Shown here in pieces: positions 25,269 to 32,435 of a stretch of 41,531 nucleotides of DNA. The notes under the pieces were generated by a model. That model saw only the letters and a list, made by a program, of their open reading frames with translations. It made no database searches and was not told the DNA's origin. The translations under genes were made by a program, and so were the position numbers. The number at the start of each line of letters is the position of its first letter. The first letter of the stretch is position 1. Source of the stretch: Bacteroidales bacterium UBA1237 (GTDB lineage: Bacteria > Bacteroidota > Bacteroidia > Bacteroidales > UBA932). The stretch spans positions 1-41,531 of the forward strand of contig DBWN01000069.1 in assembly GCA_002308935.1 (NCBI GenBank). Reading direction: 5' to 3'.

Positions 25269-26342
25269 ATGATCGAAAGAAAGGAGAATTGCCCCTTGCA
25301 TGACAGGAATACCTTCGGAATGAAGGTGAAGTGCCGTCTTCTGCTTGAACTGGATTCTCCACAGGACCTTCTTTCTTTGGATATGGAATCTCTTCCCAAG
25401 CCGGTTTTCGTGATGGGTGGAGGTTCCAATCTGCTTTTCTTGGGGGACTTCCCTGGAACAGTGATCCATCCCTCCTTCAAATCTCTTTCTATCCAAGAAT
25501 CTCCTTCGGGGTATCCCGAGGGGACTGTGCTTGTCAAAGTCGGTGCCGGAATCGTGTTTGACGATTTCTGCGGATGGGCTGCTGACAAAGGCCTTTGGGG
25601 TGCGGAGAACCTTTCTCTCATCCCTGGAGAAGCAGGTGCTTCCGCTGTGCAGAACATCGGTGCATACGGGGTTGAGGCCAAGGACATCATAGAGACTGTC
25701 CACGTGTTCGACAAGAATACCCGTACTTTCTCTGACATACCATGCGGGGAGTGCGCCTACGGATACAGGACATCCAATTTCAAGACTGTCTGGAAGGGAC
25801 GTTTCATAGTGACTGCTGTCACTTTCCGTCTTTCACGCGTTCCCGCTCCGAAACTTGACTACGGCGGGGTCCGTTCCGCTCTTGCCGAGAGATATCCTTC
25901 CGAAGAGGAACTCACTCCTTCGATGATCCGCGAAACTGTGATTTCAATCCGGAGGAAGAAACTTCCTGACCCCTCTGAGACAGGAAGCGCCGGCAGTTTC
26001 TTCTGCAATCCGGTCATATCACGGGAACATTTCCTGTCAATTCTCGAAAAGGAACGTGCCGAAAAAGGAGCTGATTACATGGTTCCCCATTACGATGTCG
26101 GGGATATGGTCAAAGTCCCTGCCGCCTGGATGATAGAGCAGTGCGGGTTCAAGGGCGTGAGACATGGTGGCGCGCAGGTCTATCCAAAGCAGCCGCTCGT
26201 GATAGTCAATTCGACGGGTGACGCTCTTCCCTCTGAAATCCTCGAACTTGAAAGAAGGGTGATATCGTCGGTCAATGAAAGGTACGGAATCGTACTGCAT
26301 CCGGAAGTGGAACATGTGGGATCCGTCCCCTCTGAAACATAG
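25269..26342 (+). CDS. murB: UDP-N-acetylenolpyruvoylglucosamine reductase (MurB)
   Basis: A 357-residue cytosolic flavoenzyme that reduces UDP-GlcNAc-enolpyruvate to UDP-MurNAc with NADPH, the second step of peptidoglycan precursor synthesis. The FAD-binding domain shows MGGGSNLLF and ENLSLIPGEAGASAVQNIGA. The substrate domain shows GSAGSFFCNPV, containing the proton-donor Ser, and KVPAAWMIEQCGFKG with HGGAQVYPKQPL. The catalytic acid near the C-terminus fits LHPEVEHVG. The presence of a Tyr-loop-containing C-terminal domain and the length suggest a type I (E. coli-like) MurB. It sits 8 bp after the HAD gene and 8 bp before murA, the enzyme of the preceding step. Confidence 0.95.
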   Translation: MIERKENCPLHDRNTFGMKVKCRLLLELDSPQDLLSLDMESLPKPVFVMGGGSNLLFLGDFPGTVIHPSFKSLSIQESPSGYPEGTVLVKVGAGIVFDDFCGWAADKGLWGAENLSLIPGEAGASAVQNIGAYGVEAKDIIETVHVFDKNTRTFSDIPCGECAYGYRTSNFKTVWKGRFIVTAVTFRLSRVPAPKLDYGGVRSALAERYPSEEELTPSMIRETVISIRRKKLPDPSETGSAGSFFCNPVISREHFLSILEKERAEKGADYMVPHYDVGDMVKVPAAWMIEQCGFKGVRHGGAQVYPKQPLVIVNSTGDALPSEILELERRVISSVNERYGIVLHPEVEHVGSVPSET

Positions 26343-26350
26343 AATTCATT

Positions 26351-27661
26351 ATGGGAAAATTCATTATCGAAGGCGGACACCGCCTGCAGGGAGAAATTAC
26401 TCCGCAAGGTGCAAAGAACGAGGCTCTCGAGGTCATAAGCGCAGTGCTTCTTACCTCTGATCCCGTCGTCATCTCGAACGTGCCTGAGATCCTGGACGTA
26501 AAGAACCTCATAGGACTTCTCCAGGGGATGGGAGTGAAGGTGGAGCGTCTGGAGAAGGGGGTGTACCGTTTCCAGGCTGACGAGGTGGACACTTCCTACA
26601 TCGAGACGGAGGAGTTCGTCAAGAAATGCGCCGCCTTGAGAGGTTCCGTCATGGTCGTGGGACCGCTTCTGGCACGTTTCGGACACGCCTGGTTCGCCAA
26701 ACCCGGAGGGGACAAGATCGGACGCCGCAGAGTGGATACTCACCTGGCAGGTATGGTCAATCTTGGAGCCGACATGGAATACGACGCTTCAAGAAGAGCC
26801 TTCCATCTGACCAGGAAAGAACGTCTTCAGGGAAAGTACATGCTTCTTGAGGAGGCTTCAGTGACCGGTACTGCCAACATAGTGATGGCGGCTGTCATGG
26901 CTGCAGGAACCACTACTATCTACAACGCCGCTTGCGAACCTTATCTCCAGCAGCTCTGCAAGATGCTGAACCGCATGGGCGCTTTCATTGACGGAGTGGG
27001 GTCGAACCTTCTGAGGATCCATGGAGTGGTCAAACTGTACGGTACGAACCATCGTATACTTCCGGATATGATCGAAGTGGGCTCATTCATCGGAATGGCC
27101 GCCATCAACCGCAGCGAACTGACGATAAAGGACGTTTCGTGGTACGACCTTGGAATAATCCCTGACGCTTTCCGCCGCCTTGGAGTCAATCTCCAGCAAA
27201 GGGGTGACGACATCTATGTCCCCGCTCAGGAAAGTTACGAGATAGATTCTTTCCTCGACGGTTCGATAATGACCCTTGCCGACGCACCTTGGCCGGGTCT
27301 GACGCCTGACCTTCTTTCTGTCATGCTTGTAGTGGCAACGCAGTGCAAGGGAAGTGTGCTCATACACCAGAAGATGTTCGAGTCAAGGCTTTTCTTCGTT
27401 GACAAGCTCATCGACATGGGAGCCCAAATCATCCTTTGCGACCCTCACAGGGCAGTTGTGATCGGGCATGACCACAGGATTACGCTCAAGGCGGCAAGGC
27501 TGGTTTCACCCGATATCCGTGCGGGTATAGCGATGCTGTTGGCGGCAATGAGCGCCAAGGGAACCTCTGTCATCGAGAACATCGAGCAGATTGACCGTGG
27601 ATATGAGGACATCGAAGGAAGACTCAACGCCCTCGGTGCGCATATAAAGAGGGAACCGTAG
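26351..27661 (+). CDS. murA: UDP-N-acetylglucosamine 1-carboxyvinyltransferase (MurA) with Asp at the Cys115 position
   Basis: A 436-residue cytosolic enzyme that transfers enolpyruvate from PEP to UDP-GlcNAc, the first committed step to peptidoglycan. The substrate-binding KNEALE (residues 22-27), the RGSVMVVGPLLARFG loop and IGRRRVDTHLAGM identify it. The active-site loop reads PGGDKIGRR. The residue matching E. coli Cys115 is Asp121 (codon 26711-26713). In Mycobacterium tuberculosis MurA the same change keeps activity but prevents the covalent attachment of fosfomycin, so fosfomycin insensitivity is predicted here. Otherwise length and motifs are normal. It ends the operon and its stop lies 3 bp from the end of the convergent acyltransferase gene, with no terminator between. 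Confidence 0.95.
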   Translation: MGKFIIEGGHRLQGEITPQGAKNEALEVISAVLLTSDPVVISNVPEILDVKNLIGLLQGMGVKVERLEKGVYRFQADEVDTSYIETEEFVKKCAALRGSVMVVGPLLARFGHAWFAKPGGDKIGRRRVDTHLAGMVNLGADMEYDASRRAFHLTRKERLQGKYMLLEEASVTGTANIVMAAVMAAGTTTIYNAACEPYLQQLCKMLNRMGAFIDGVGSNLLRIHGVVKLYGTNHRILPDMIEVGSFIGMAAINRSELTIKDVSWYDLGIIPDAFRRLGVNLQQRGDDIYVPAQESYEIDSFLDGSIMTLADAPWPGLTPDLLSVMLVVATQCKGSVLIHQKMFESRLFFVDKLIDMGAQIILCDPHRAVVIGHDHRITLKAARLVSPDIRAGIAMLLAAMSAKGTSVIENIEQIDRGYEDIEGRLNALGAHIKREP

Positions 27662-27664
27662 GAC

Positions 27665-28528
27665 TTATTGCGACTGATCCTGGGACCATGCGTTGAGGAT
27701 TATCCCTCCCGCCTTTTCCATCCTTTCCCTGCAAAGGGAAATCATCCTGTCAGCATCTTTTTTCCGGTCCAGAGTGAGATCCGGAAGCACCGGCTCGCAC
27801 ACATGCACTGTGAGCAGCGGATCGTCCTTCTTTCCGAAAAGTGAGAAGAACCCTTTCCTTTCCCTGCAGGTTATGAAGCATGGCACAACCGGACAGTCCC
27901 ACTTGTGGGCGAGGGTGAAAGAACCTTTCCGGAACGGGCGCAGAAGGGGATAGAAGTCCCATCTTACGGCCTCAGGGAAAATGAGCGCCCATCTACCCTT
28001 CTCATGGTAATAGTCCATAGCTTCGTCGAACTTGCGCATTCCGTCACGGGTTTCAGCCACAGGGATGCCTCCCACGTACCTGAGGAACCATACGTCGTTG
28101 CCGTTGAAATGACGGGAGTACATCGGGATGACGAACCTTCTGAAGGGTTGGAGAGCCATGTTGACGCATACGGCGTCCATCCTGTAGACGTGGTTGCTGA
28201 TGGCGAGGGCGCCTTTACGGAGCTGTTTGCGGTAGGGACGGAGGTTCTTTTTGCCCTCGATCTTGAGACCGTATTTGAAAAGGTTGACCATTGTCGCCCC
28301 GAACCACAGGACAAAGAATCCCACAAACCAGTTGAGCTTGAATTTCAGGGACTTGTCGATATAAGGATATGAGGAGTCGAATGCGAATCCGCCCTCTATG
28401 TCATCGGGGTTGTCTACTTTTACCAGCCTTTCGAGGGGATTGTCGGAAGGGTACTGTGAAATGTCCTTCGGAATGAATATCCTGTCTTCGACAGAATATG
28501 GTCTGCCGCCGATCGTGCCTTGTTTCAT
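27665..28528 (-). CDS. PlsC-like 1-acylglycerol-3-phosphate acyltransferase family protein
   Basis: A 287-residue acyltransferase of the PlsC/LPLAT family, predicted to acylate lysophosphatidic acid or another lipid acceptor at the membrane. The HX4D catalytic motif is in NHVYRMD (His 113, Asp 118). The acceptor-binding motif is FPEAVRWD in place of the usual FPEGTRS. A proline-containing motif is seen in CPVVPCFITC, and a hydrophobic segment (FVGFFVLWFGATMVNLF) precedes the catalytic domain. An N-terminal extension of about 55 residues (VEDRIFIPKDISQYPSD) has no recognised role. The altered second motif means the acceptor could differ from the classic one. The start is M 28528: the earlier ATG at 28564 lies upstream of the -7 promoter box at 28551-28558. 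Confidence 0.85.
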   Translation of the reverse strand: MKQGTIGGRPYSVEDRIFIPKDISQYPSDNPLERLVKVDNPDDIEGGFAFDSSYPYIDKSLKFKLNWFVGFFVLWFGATMVNLFKYGLKIEGKKNLRPYRKQLRKGALAISNHVYRMDAVCVNMALQPFRRFVIPMYSRHFNGNDVWFLRYVGGIPVAETRDGMRKFDEAMDYYHEKGRWALIFPEAVRWDFYPLLRPFRKGSFTLAHKWDCPVVPCFITCRERKGFFSLFGKKDDPLLTVHVCEPVLPDLTLDRKKDADRMISLCRERMEKAGGIILNAWSQDQSQ

Positions 28529-28550
28529 TTGTAGCGCATATTGATTGATG

Positions 28551-28581
28551 CAAATATAGCACAAAGTCTACCTTTTGTCAA
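28551..28581 (-). promoter_or_regulatory. Promoter for PlsC-like gene
   Basis: On the minus strand TTG (28579-28581), 20-nt spacer, TATATTTG (28551-28558). The start codon is about 23 bp beyond the -7 box. Confidence 0.65.
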
Positions 28582-28599
28582 TTATTGTCCCCAAATAAA

Positions 28600-28631
28600 C
28601 AAAGGTCCGGAACAAAATCATGTCCCGGACC
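28600..28631 (-). terminator. Terminator after secreted hydrolase gene
   Basis: GGTCCGG (28604-28610) and CCGGACC (28625-28631) pair perfectly over 7 bp; on the minus strand the stem is followed by TTTGTTTATTT. It lies about 25 bp past the stop. Confidence 0.8.
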
Positions 28632-28655
28632 ATGTAGGTCTTGAGTGAGGGCCTT

Positions 28656-30770
28656 CTATTCGCTTACAACCACTCTCATCTTGCCGAGGTTGGGGATGCA
28701 GGTGTAGGGCGTCTGAGCATCGCCATGGCGCTCTGAGAAGACCTTGACGGTCGGGAAATAAGTCCCAGCTTCGCTGAAGGAGACTTCCGTATCGAATTCC
28801 AGATGCTCTCCATCCTTGCTGAACACTCCGTTTGAAAGGTCAACATCCTTTGAGAAGATGCCGCTTCCGTCCATGCACCATTTGGCGCTCACGACCCTTC
28901 CTGTCCCTTCCGGTACGTCAACGCTCACGTGCATGCGTACAGTCTGTCCGGCCTTGATCTCTGCTTTTTCGCTTCCCTCTACGGTCACTTTGACAGTGGG
29001 CTGGATTCCTCCGCGTGTGCTTCCGTCTTCACTTAAAAGCACTTGAGCTTCTTCAATCCTGTAGTCAGTGGTGGGGGAGGGAGATACTCCTCTTTCGACC
29101 CAGTCGCTCAGGTCCAGAAGAGCCTGATAGAGGACAGTGGTGTAGTCCACTACTTCAGTGGGGTCATCTTCTCCTCCATGGGTGCTCCTGTCCGTGTACC
29201 AAAGGCGGAAGCTTTCATCAGCGGACTCTCCGAGGTATTCAGTCACCTTCGTACGGTACCAGTCCCCTTGCCAGGGGAATGCCTCCCTGTCCCATACGGA
29301 GCAGCAGAGGATCATCTTCCCGTGTATCTTTCCTGTGGGAAGAATGCCTGAAGCAGATGTCGTGATGATGGGACCTATCAGCATAGGGCGCTGGGGGTAA
29401 ACAGGAATGCCGTTGAAACTTCTGAACTGGTCCCAGACATAGAAGTCCCTTGTCGGAACCTGATGACGGTAATATGTCTCGAATGCGAGCCAGTCACTGT
29501 TGTCTATCTGGACCCTGTCTCCCTCGTTTACAGATGCGAGAAGTTCAGGAGCGTTGACGGATGCCAGTATCACGTAAGCGCCCTTTGTCCCGCTTATCTG
29601 AAGCTGCTGACCTTCACCTTTTCCGGAAAGGAGCATCATTTCTCCTCCAAGTGTGTGCATCTCGACAGGGTGGTCGATCTCGAAGGCGACGGGTTTTTCT
29701 TTAAAGCCTGTCCCGAGACTTGCCCAAGCCCTGTCGGCGCTGCCCTTGTCGGCTTCGGAAATAGGAGCGACAAGACCTAGACGCTCAGCTTCTGACTGGC
29801 CGACAGCACGTTTCACGACAGCCTTTTCCTGGAGGTGGTCCCTTTGAAGAGAGGGGGGATTGTCATAACCAAGATACCCCGGCTTGTTCCAGAAATCTTC
29901 CCTGAAATAGGGAAGGTCCATTCCGATAAGACTCCTGTAGAGCACAGTGAACCCGTGTGCGTCCATATGCTTCCAGCCATACCATGACTTTATCGGGAAT
30001 CCCATGCCGGTTGCCTCTTTGAGCACTTGACGCTCTTCTGTGTTGAGGGTGGTGTAGGGGTCTCCGCTTCCTCCCGGTCTCATGGCGTCAATGATGTCAT
30101 CCATCTTGTCCCTCAGTATCCTGAGCGCGTACATGCGGACACCGAACACGTTGGGTATTGCCTGGGGTGAACCGAGGACGAAAGGGACGGATCCGTCCCA
30201 CACTCCTTCAGTGGCTTCCATTCCGCCGGTCGTGCGGTAAGCTCCGCCGCTTCCTCCGAAGCAGTATCCATAAGGACGTGGACAGTCGTACAGAAGCTTT
30301 GCGATGTACCTGGAAAACTCAGCGCAGGCTGCGTTCGCCCGGTATGCTCCGATCGAGGAATCTTTGGAAGTGTCTCCAGGATTGAAGGCTCCTCCTTCAT
30401 TCGTCTCTATGAAATACGCTCCATGTGCTATGCTGAATCCTATCGGGGATGCGGCATAGTAATTCTGGGCGGAAGTCTCGCTGTCCGGAAGGGGAGTGAT
30501 GTACTGGAAGAATCTTCCTGTGAAATCCTCTTTTTTCAGCGGGAAGTAAAATGAAAAACGTGTACCGTCGTCAAATCCGCCATGGATGTAACGGCATTTC
30601 ACGGGCACCTCGATGGTCTTGTCTATGTCAATGAACGGATTCTGGAAGTGTGAATCGGAAGACACGTAATCGAATTTCTGGCCTTTGAGATTTTTGACGC
30701 CTGCTGCACTGAGGCATGTCGCTGTAAGGATGAAGAATGCCGCGATTGTAATGAATAGTCTTTTGCTCAT
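28656..30770 (-). CDS. Large secreted alpha/beta-hydrolase fold protein, unknown substrate
   Basis: A 704-residue exported protein with a signal peptide (LFITIAAFFILTATCLSAAG). The nucleophile elbow GYCFGGSGGAYRT places a Ser at residue 174 in a G-x-S-x-G setting. The stretch that follows (GGMEATEGVWDGSVPFVLGS) resembles the post-nucleophile region of tannase/feruloyl-esterase-like hydrolases, but the rest does not let me assign a family. The middle (about 370-480) is less conserved-looking, and the final 120 residues look like an Ig/PKD-type beta domain (VEGSEKAEIKAGQTVRMHVS, EAGTYFPTVKVF). A role in cleaving ester or similar bonds in an external substrate is inference. It is transcribed alone, between a -7 box at 30810-30817 and a terminator at 28600-28631. 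Confidence 0.75.
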   Translation of the reverse strand: MSKRLFITIAAFFILTATCLSAAGVKNLKGQKFDYVSSDSHFQNPFIDIDKTIEVPVKCRYIHGGFDDGTRFSFYFPLKKEDFTGRFFQYITPLPDSETSAQNYYAASPIGFSIAHGAYFIETNEGGAFNPGDTSKDSSIGAYRANAACAEFSRYIAKLLYDCPRPYGYCFGGSGGAYRTTGGMEATEGVWDGSVPFVLGSPQAIPNVFGVRMYALRILRDKMDDIIDAMRPGGSGDPYTTLNTEERQVLKEATGMGFPIKSWYGWKHMDAHGFTVLYRSLIGMDLPYFREDFWNKPGYLGYDNPPSLQRDHLQEKAVVKRAVGQSEAERLGLVAPISEADKGSADRAWASLGTGFKEKPVAFEIDHPVEMHTLGGEMMLLSGKGEGQQLQISGTKGAYVILASVNAPELLASVNEGDRVQIDNSDWLAFETYYRHQVPTRDFYVWDQFRSFNGIPVYPQRPMLIGPIITTSASGILPTGKIHGKMILCCSVWDREAFPWQGDWYRTKVTEYLGESADESFRLWYTDRSTHGGEDDPTEVVDYTTVLYQALLDLSDWVERGVSPSPTTDYRIEEAQVLLSEDGSTRGGIQPTVKVTVEGSEKAEIKAGQTVRMHVSVDVPEGTGRVVSAKWCMDGSGIFSKDVDLSNGVFSKDGEHLEFDTEVSFSEAGTYFPTVKVFSERHGDAQTPYTCIPNLGKMRVVVSE

Positions 30771-30809
30771 TTGGGGGTTATTGTGTTATCAGATCATTGT
30801 TTGGCTGCC

Positions 30810-30817
30810 CAAAGATA
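30810..30817 (-). promoter_or_regulatory. -7 promoter box for secreted hydrolase
   Basis: TATCTTTG on the minus strand, 40 bp upstream of the start codon at 30770. No clear -33 element. Confidence 0.55.
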
Positions 30818-30901
30818 CTCATTTTGCCTGAGATTGTCCTCTATTCTTGCCGCAGAAATATGATGTGATCGGGCGGGGCATCACTTTTGCTGAAAAATTC
30901 G

Positions 30902-30909
30902 TAAATTTG
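30902..30909 (+). promoter_or_regulatory. -7 promoter box for the 30.9-34.5 kb operon
   Basis: TAAATTTG lies 26 bp before ATG 30935. The earlier ATG at 30914 would fall at or before the transcription start, so this box decides the start of the next gene. Confidence 0.6.
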
Positions 30910-30934
30910 GAAGTTGTACAACAATCATCCGGAC

Positions 30935-32005
30935 ATGGAAATATCATCAAAGGACCTTTCGCGTCTCGCTTTAGGGAAAGCCAGAACCGTGAAGAGTTAC
31001 TTCTGGACAGCGGCATGCATTTTTCTTGTCGGTGTCAATATAGCGGTGTTCCTTCTGATTCCGCACATCCTTTCCGCGGTCGCTATAATCTTGTCGAACG
31101 TCATAACGCTCATAATAGCCCTTCTTGCATACAAGCCGGTGAACAGCCTTCTTCAGGATGCTCTTCTTGAGAGGCAGAAGGAACTTATCGAGAAACTTGA
31201 GAAGGACAAGGAACTGGAACTCAAGGTTGAACGCCTTGAAAGGGAGAATAGGGACCTTTCCGACAAACTGGATACAAGGACCCAGACTGCTGCCATCCCT
31301 TCGAATATCGACTACACCTTCAAACTGGAGCAGCTTGAATACACCAAGAAGGGTTATGTCGTTAAAGAGGATGATCTTGCAACGCTTGACGACACCCTCT
31401 ATCCTATACCCGAAAAGAAGTTCGAAGCATTCCTGTCAGAACTCCTTTCCAAGGATCCCGGACAGAAGAAGGTGCTCTACATCCATAAGCACTACTACAA
31501 GGCTTCAATCGGGATTGATTTCGGGGAGATAATGTACGCCACCGCTGAGGACAAGCTCCTTTTCTACGGGGTGGAATTCCGTAAACTCCATGACATAAGC
31601 AGCGAGCTTGACAAGGATCCTTCGGACATCGACCGCTGTGAGGTCCTACGTATCGTGGGTGACCGCACTGAGATCTCCCAGGACAAGGACTACGACGAGC
31701 TCAAGGAACTCTACCGTCAGGAGCAGGAGGCTGAGGTCAAGTCCAGCATGGAGGAGGACATGAACGCCATGTGCAGGCAGTACACGGTCGCCCTTCAGGA
31801 CAGTATCCGTGACCGTTTCGGGGACAGGGTTGATTTCGTTGACACGATCGAAGGACACAGGGACGTCAACTGGTACGCCCTCAAGGTCAGCACTGATCCT
31901 ATGGTGAGGGAAGTCGCCGGAGCTATGCTCATGCTCACTTCGGTCATGAACCGTACACGCCTCATCGGAGAAGGCGATTCTTTGGAAGAAGTCGACAACC
32001 AATAG
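30935..32005 (+). CDS. Membrane-anchored coiled-coil protein, unknown function
   Basis: A 356-residue protein. Two adjacent hydrophobic segments (about 20-70: FWTAACIFLVGVNIAVFLL and AVAIILSNVITLIIALLAY) form a membrane hairpin. A charged coiled coil follows (about 80-115: LLERQKELIEKLEKDKELEL), then a cytosolic domain of about 230 residues with strands such as YTFKLEQLEYTKKGYVV and KVLYIHKHYYKASIGIDFGE, and a helical end. I do not recognise the family. It is followed 17 bp later by a thioesterase gene and then nadE in the same direction, so they are probably one operon, but no link in function is evident. The start is chosen from the -7 box at 30902-30909. Confidence 0.7.
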   Translation: MEISSKDLSRLALGKARTVKSYFWTAACIFLVGVNIAVFLLIPHILSAVAIILSNVITLIIALLAYKPVNSLLQDALLERQKELIEKLEKDKELELKVERLERENRDLSDKLDTRTQTAAIPSNIDYTFKLEQLEYTKKGYVVKEDDLATLDDTLYPIPEKKFEAFLSELLSKDPGQKKVLYIHKHYYKASIGIDFGEIMYATAEDKLLFYGVEFRKLHDISSELDKDPSDIDRCEVLRIVGDRTEISQDKDYDELKELYRQEQEAEVKSSMEEDMNAMCRQYTVALQDSIRDRFGDRVDFVDTIEGHRDVNWYALKVSTDPMVREVAGAMLMLTSVMNRTRLIGEGDSLEEVDNQ

Positions 32006-32022
32006 TTAATACAGCATAAGTG

Positions 32023-32409
32023 ATGTTGGAAACCGGAATAAAAGGACATAGGGAGGGCCTGGTGCAGGAGCATCAGACGGCCACCCATATCGACAGCGGG
32101 AACGTAAGAGTCTTCGCTACCGCGATGATGATAGCCATGATGGAGAAGACCTGCCTTGAAAGTGTAAGACCTTTCCTTGAAGAAGGTCAGGATACCGTAG
32201 GCACATACGTGGATGTTTCACACTGCTCCGCTACTCCCGTGGGCATGAAGGTGTGGGCGGACAGCACCCTGGTTGAGATAGACCGCCGGAGGCTGCGCTT
32301 CAAAGTGGCCGCGTATGACGAGAAAGGACTCATTGGTGAGGGATACCACGAAAGATTCATAATTGATGTCGAAAAATTCCTTTCCAAGACCGCTGCAAAG
32401 GCGGACTGA
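32023..32409 (+). CDS. Hotdog-fold thioesterase, FlK-like family
   Basis: A 128-residue single-domain hotdog protein of the family that includes fluoroacetyl-CoA thioesterase FlK, predicted to hydrolyse a small acyl-CoA in the cytosol. The central helix with MMIAMMEKTCLESVRPFL is followed by TVGTYVDVSHCSATPVGMKV, the pattern I associate with the family, and strands DSTLVEIDRRRLRFKVAAYD and GLIGEGYHERFII complete the fold. Length is typical. Members outside fluoroacetate producers act on unknown substrates. ATG 32023 is used; GTG one codon earlier is also possible. It is 17 bp after the preceding gene and 26 bp before nadE. Confidence 0.82.
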   Translation: MLETGIKGHREGLVQEHQTATHIDSGNVRVFATAMMIAMMEKTCLESVRPFLEEGQDTVGTYVDVSHCSATPVGMKVWADSTLVEIDRRRLRFKVAAYDEKGLIGEGYHERFIIDVEKFLSKTAAKAD

Positions 32410-32435
32410 TAAGAACTGATAACCGTAGAACAGAT

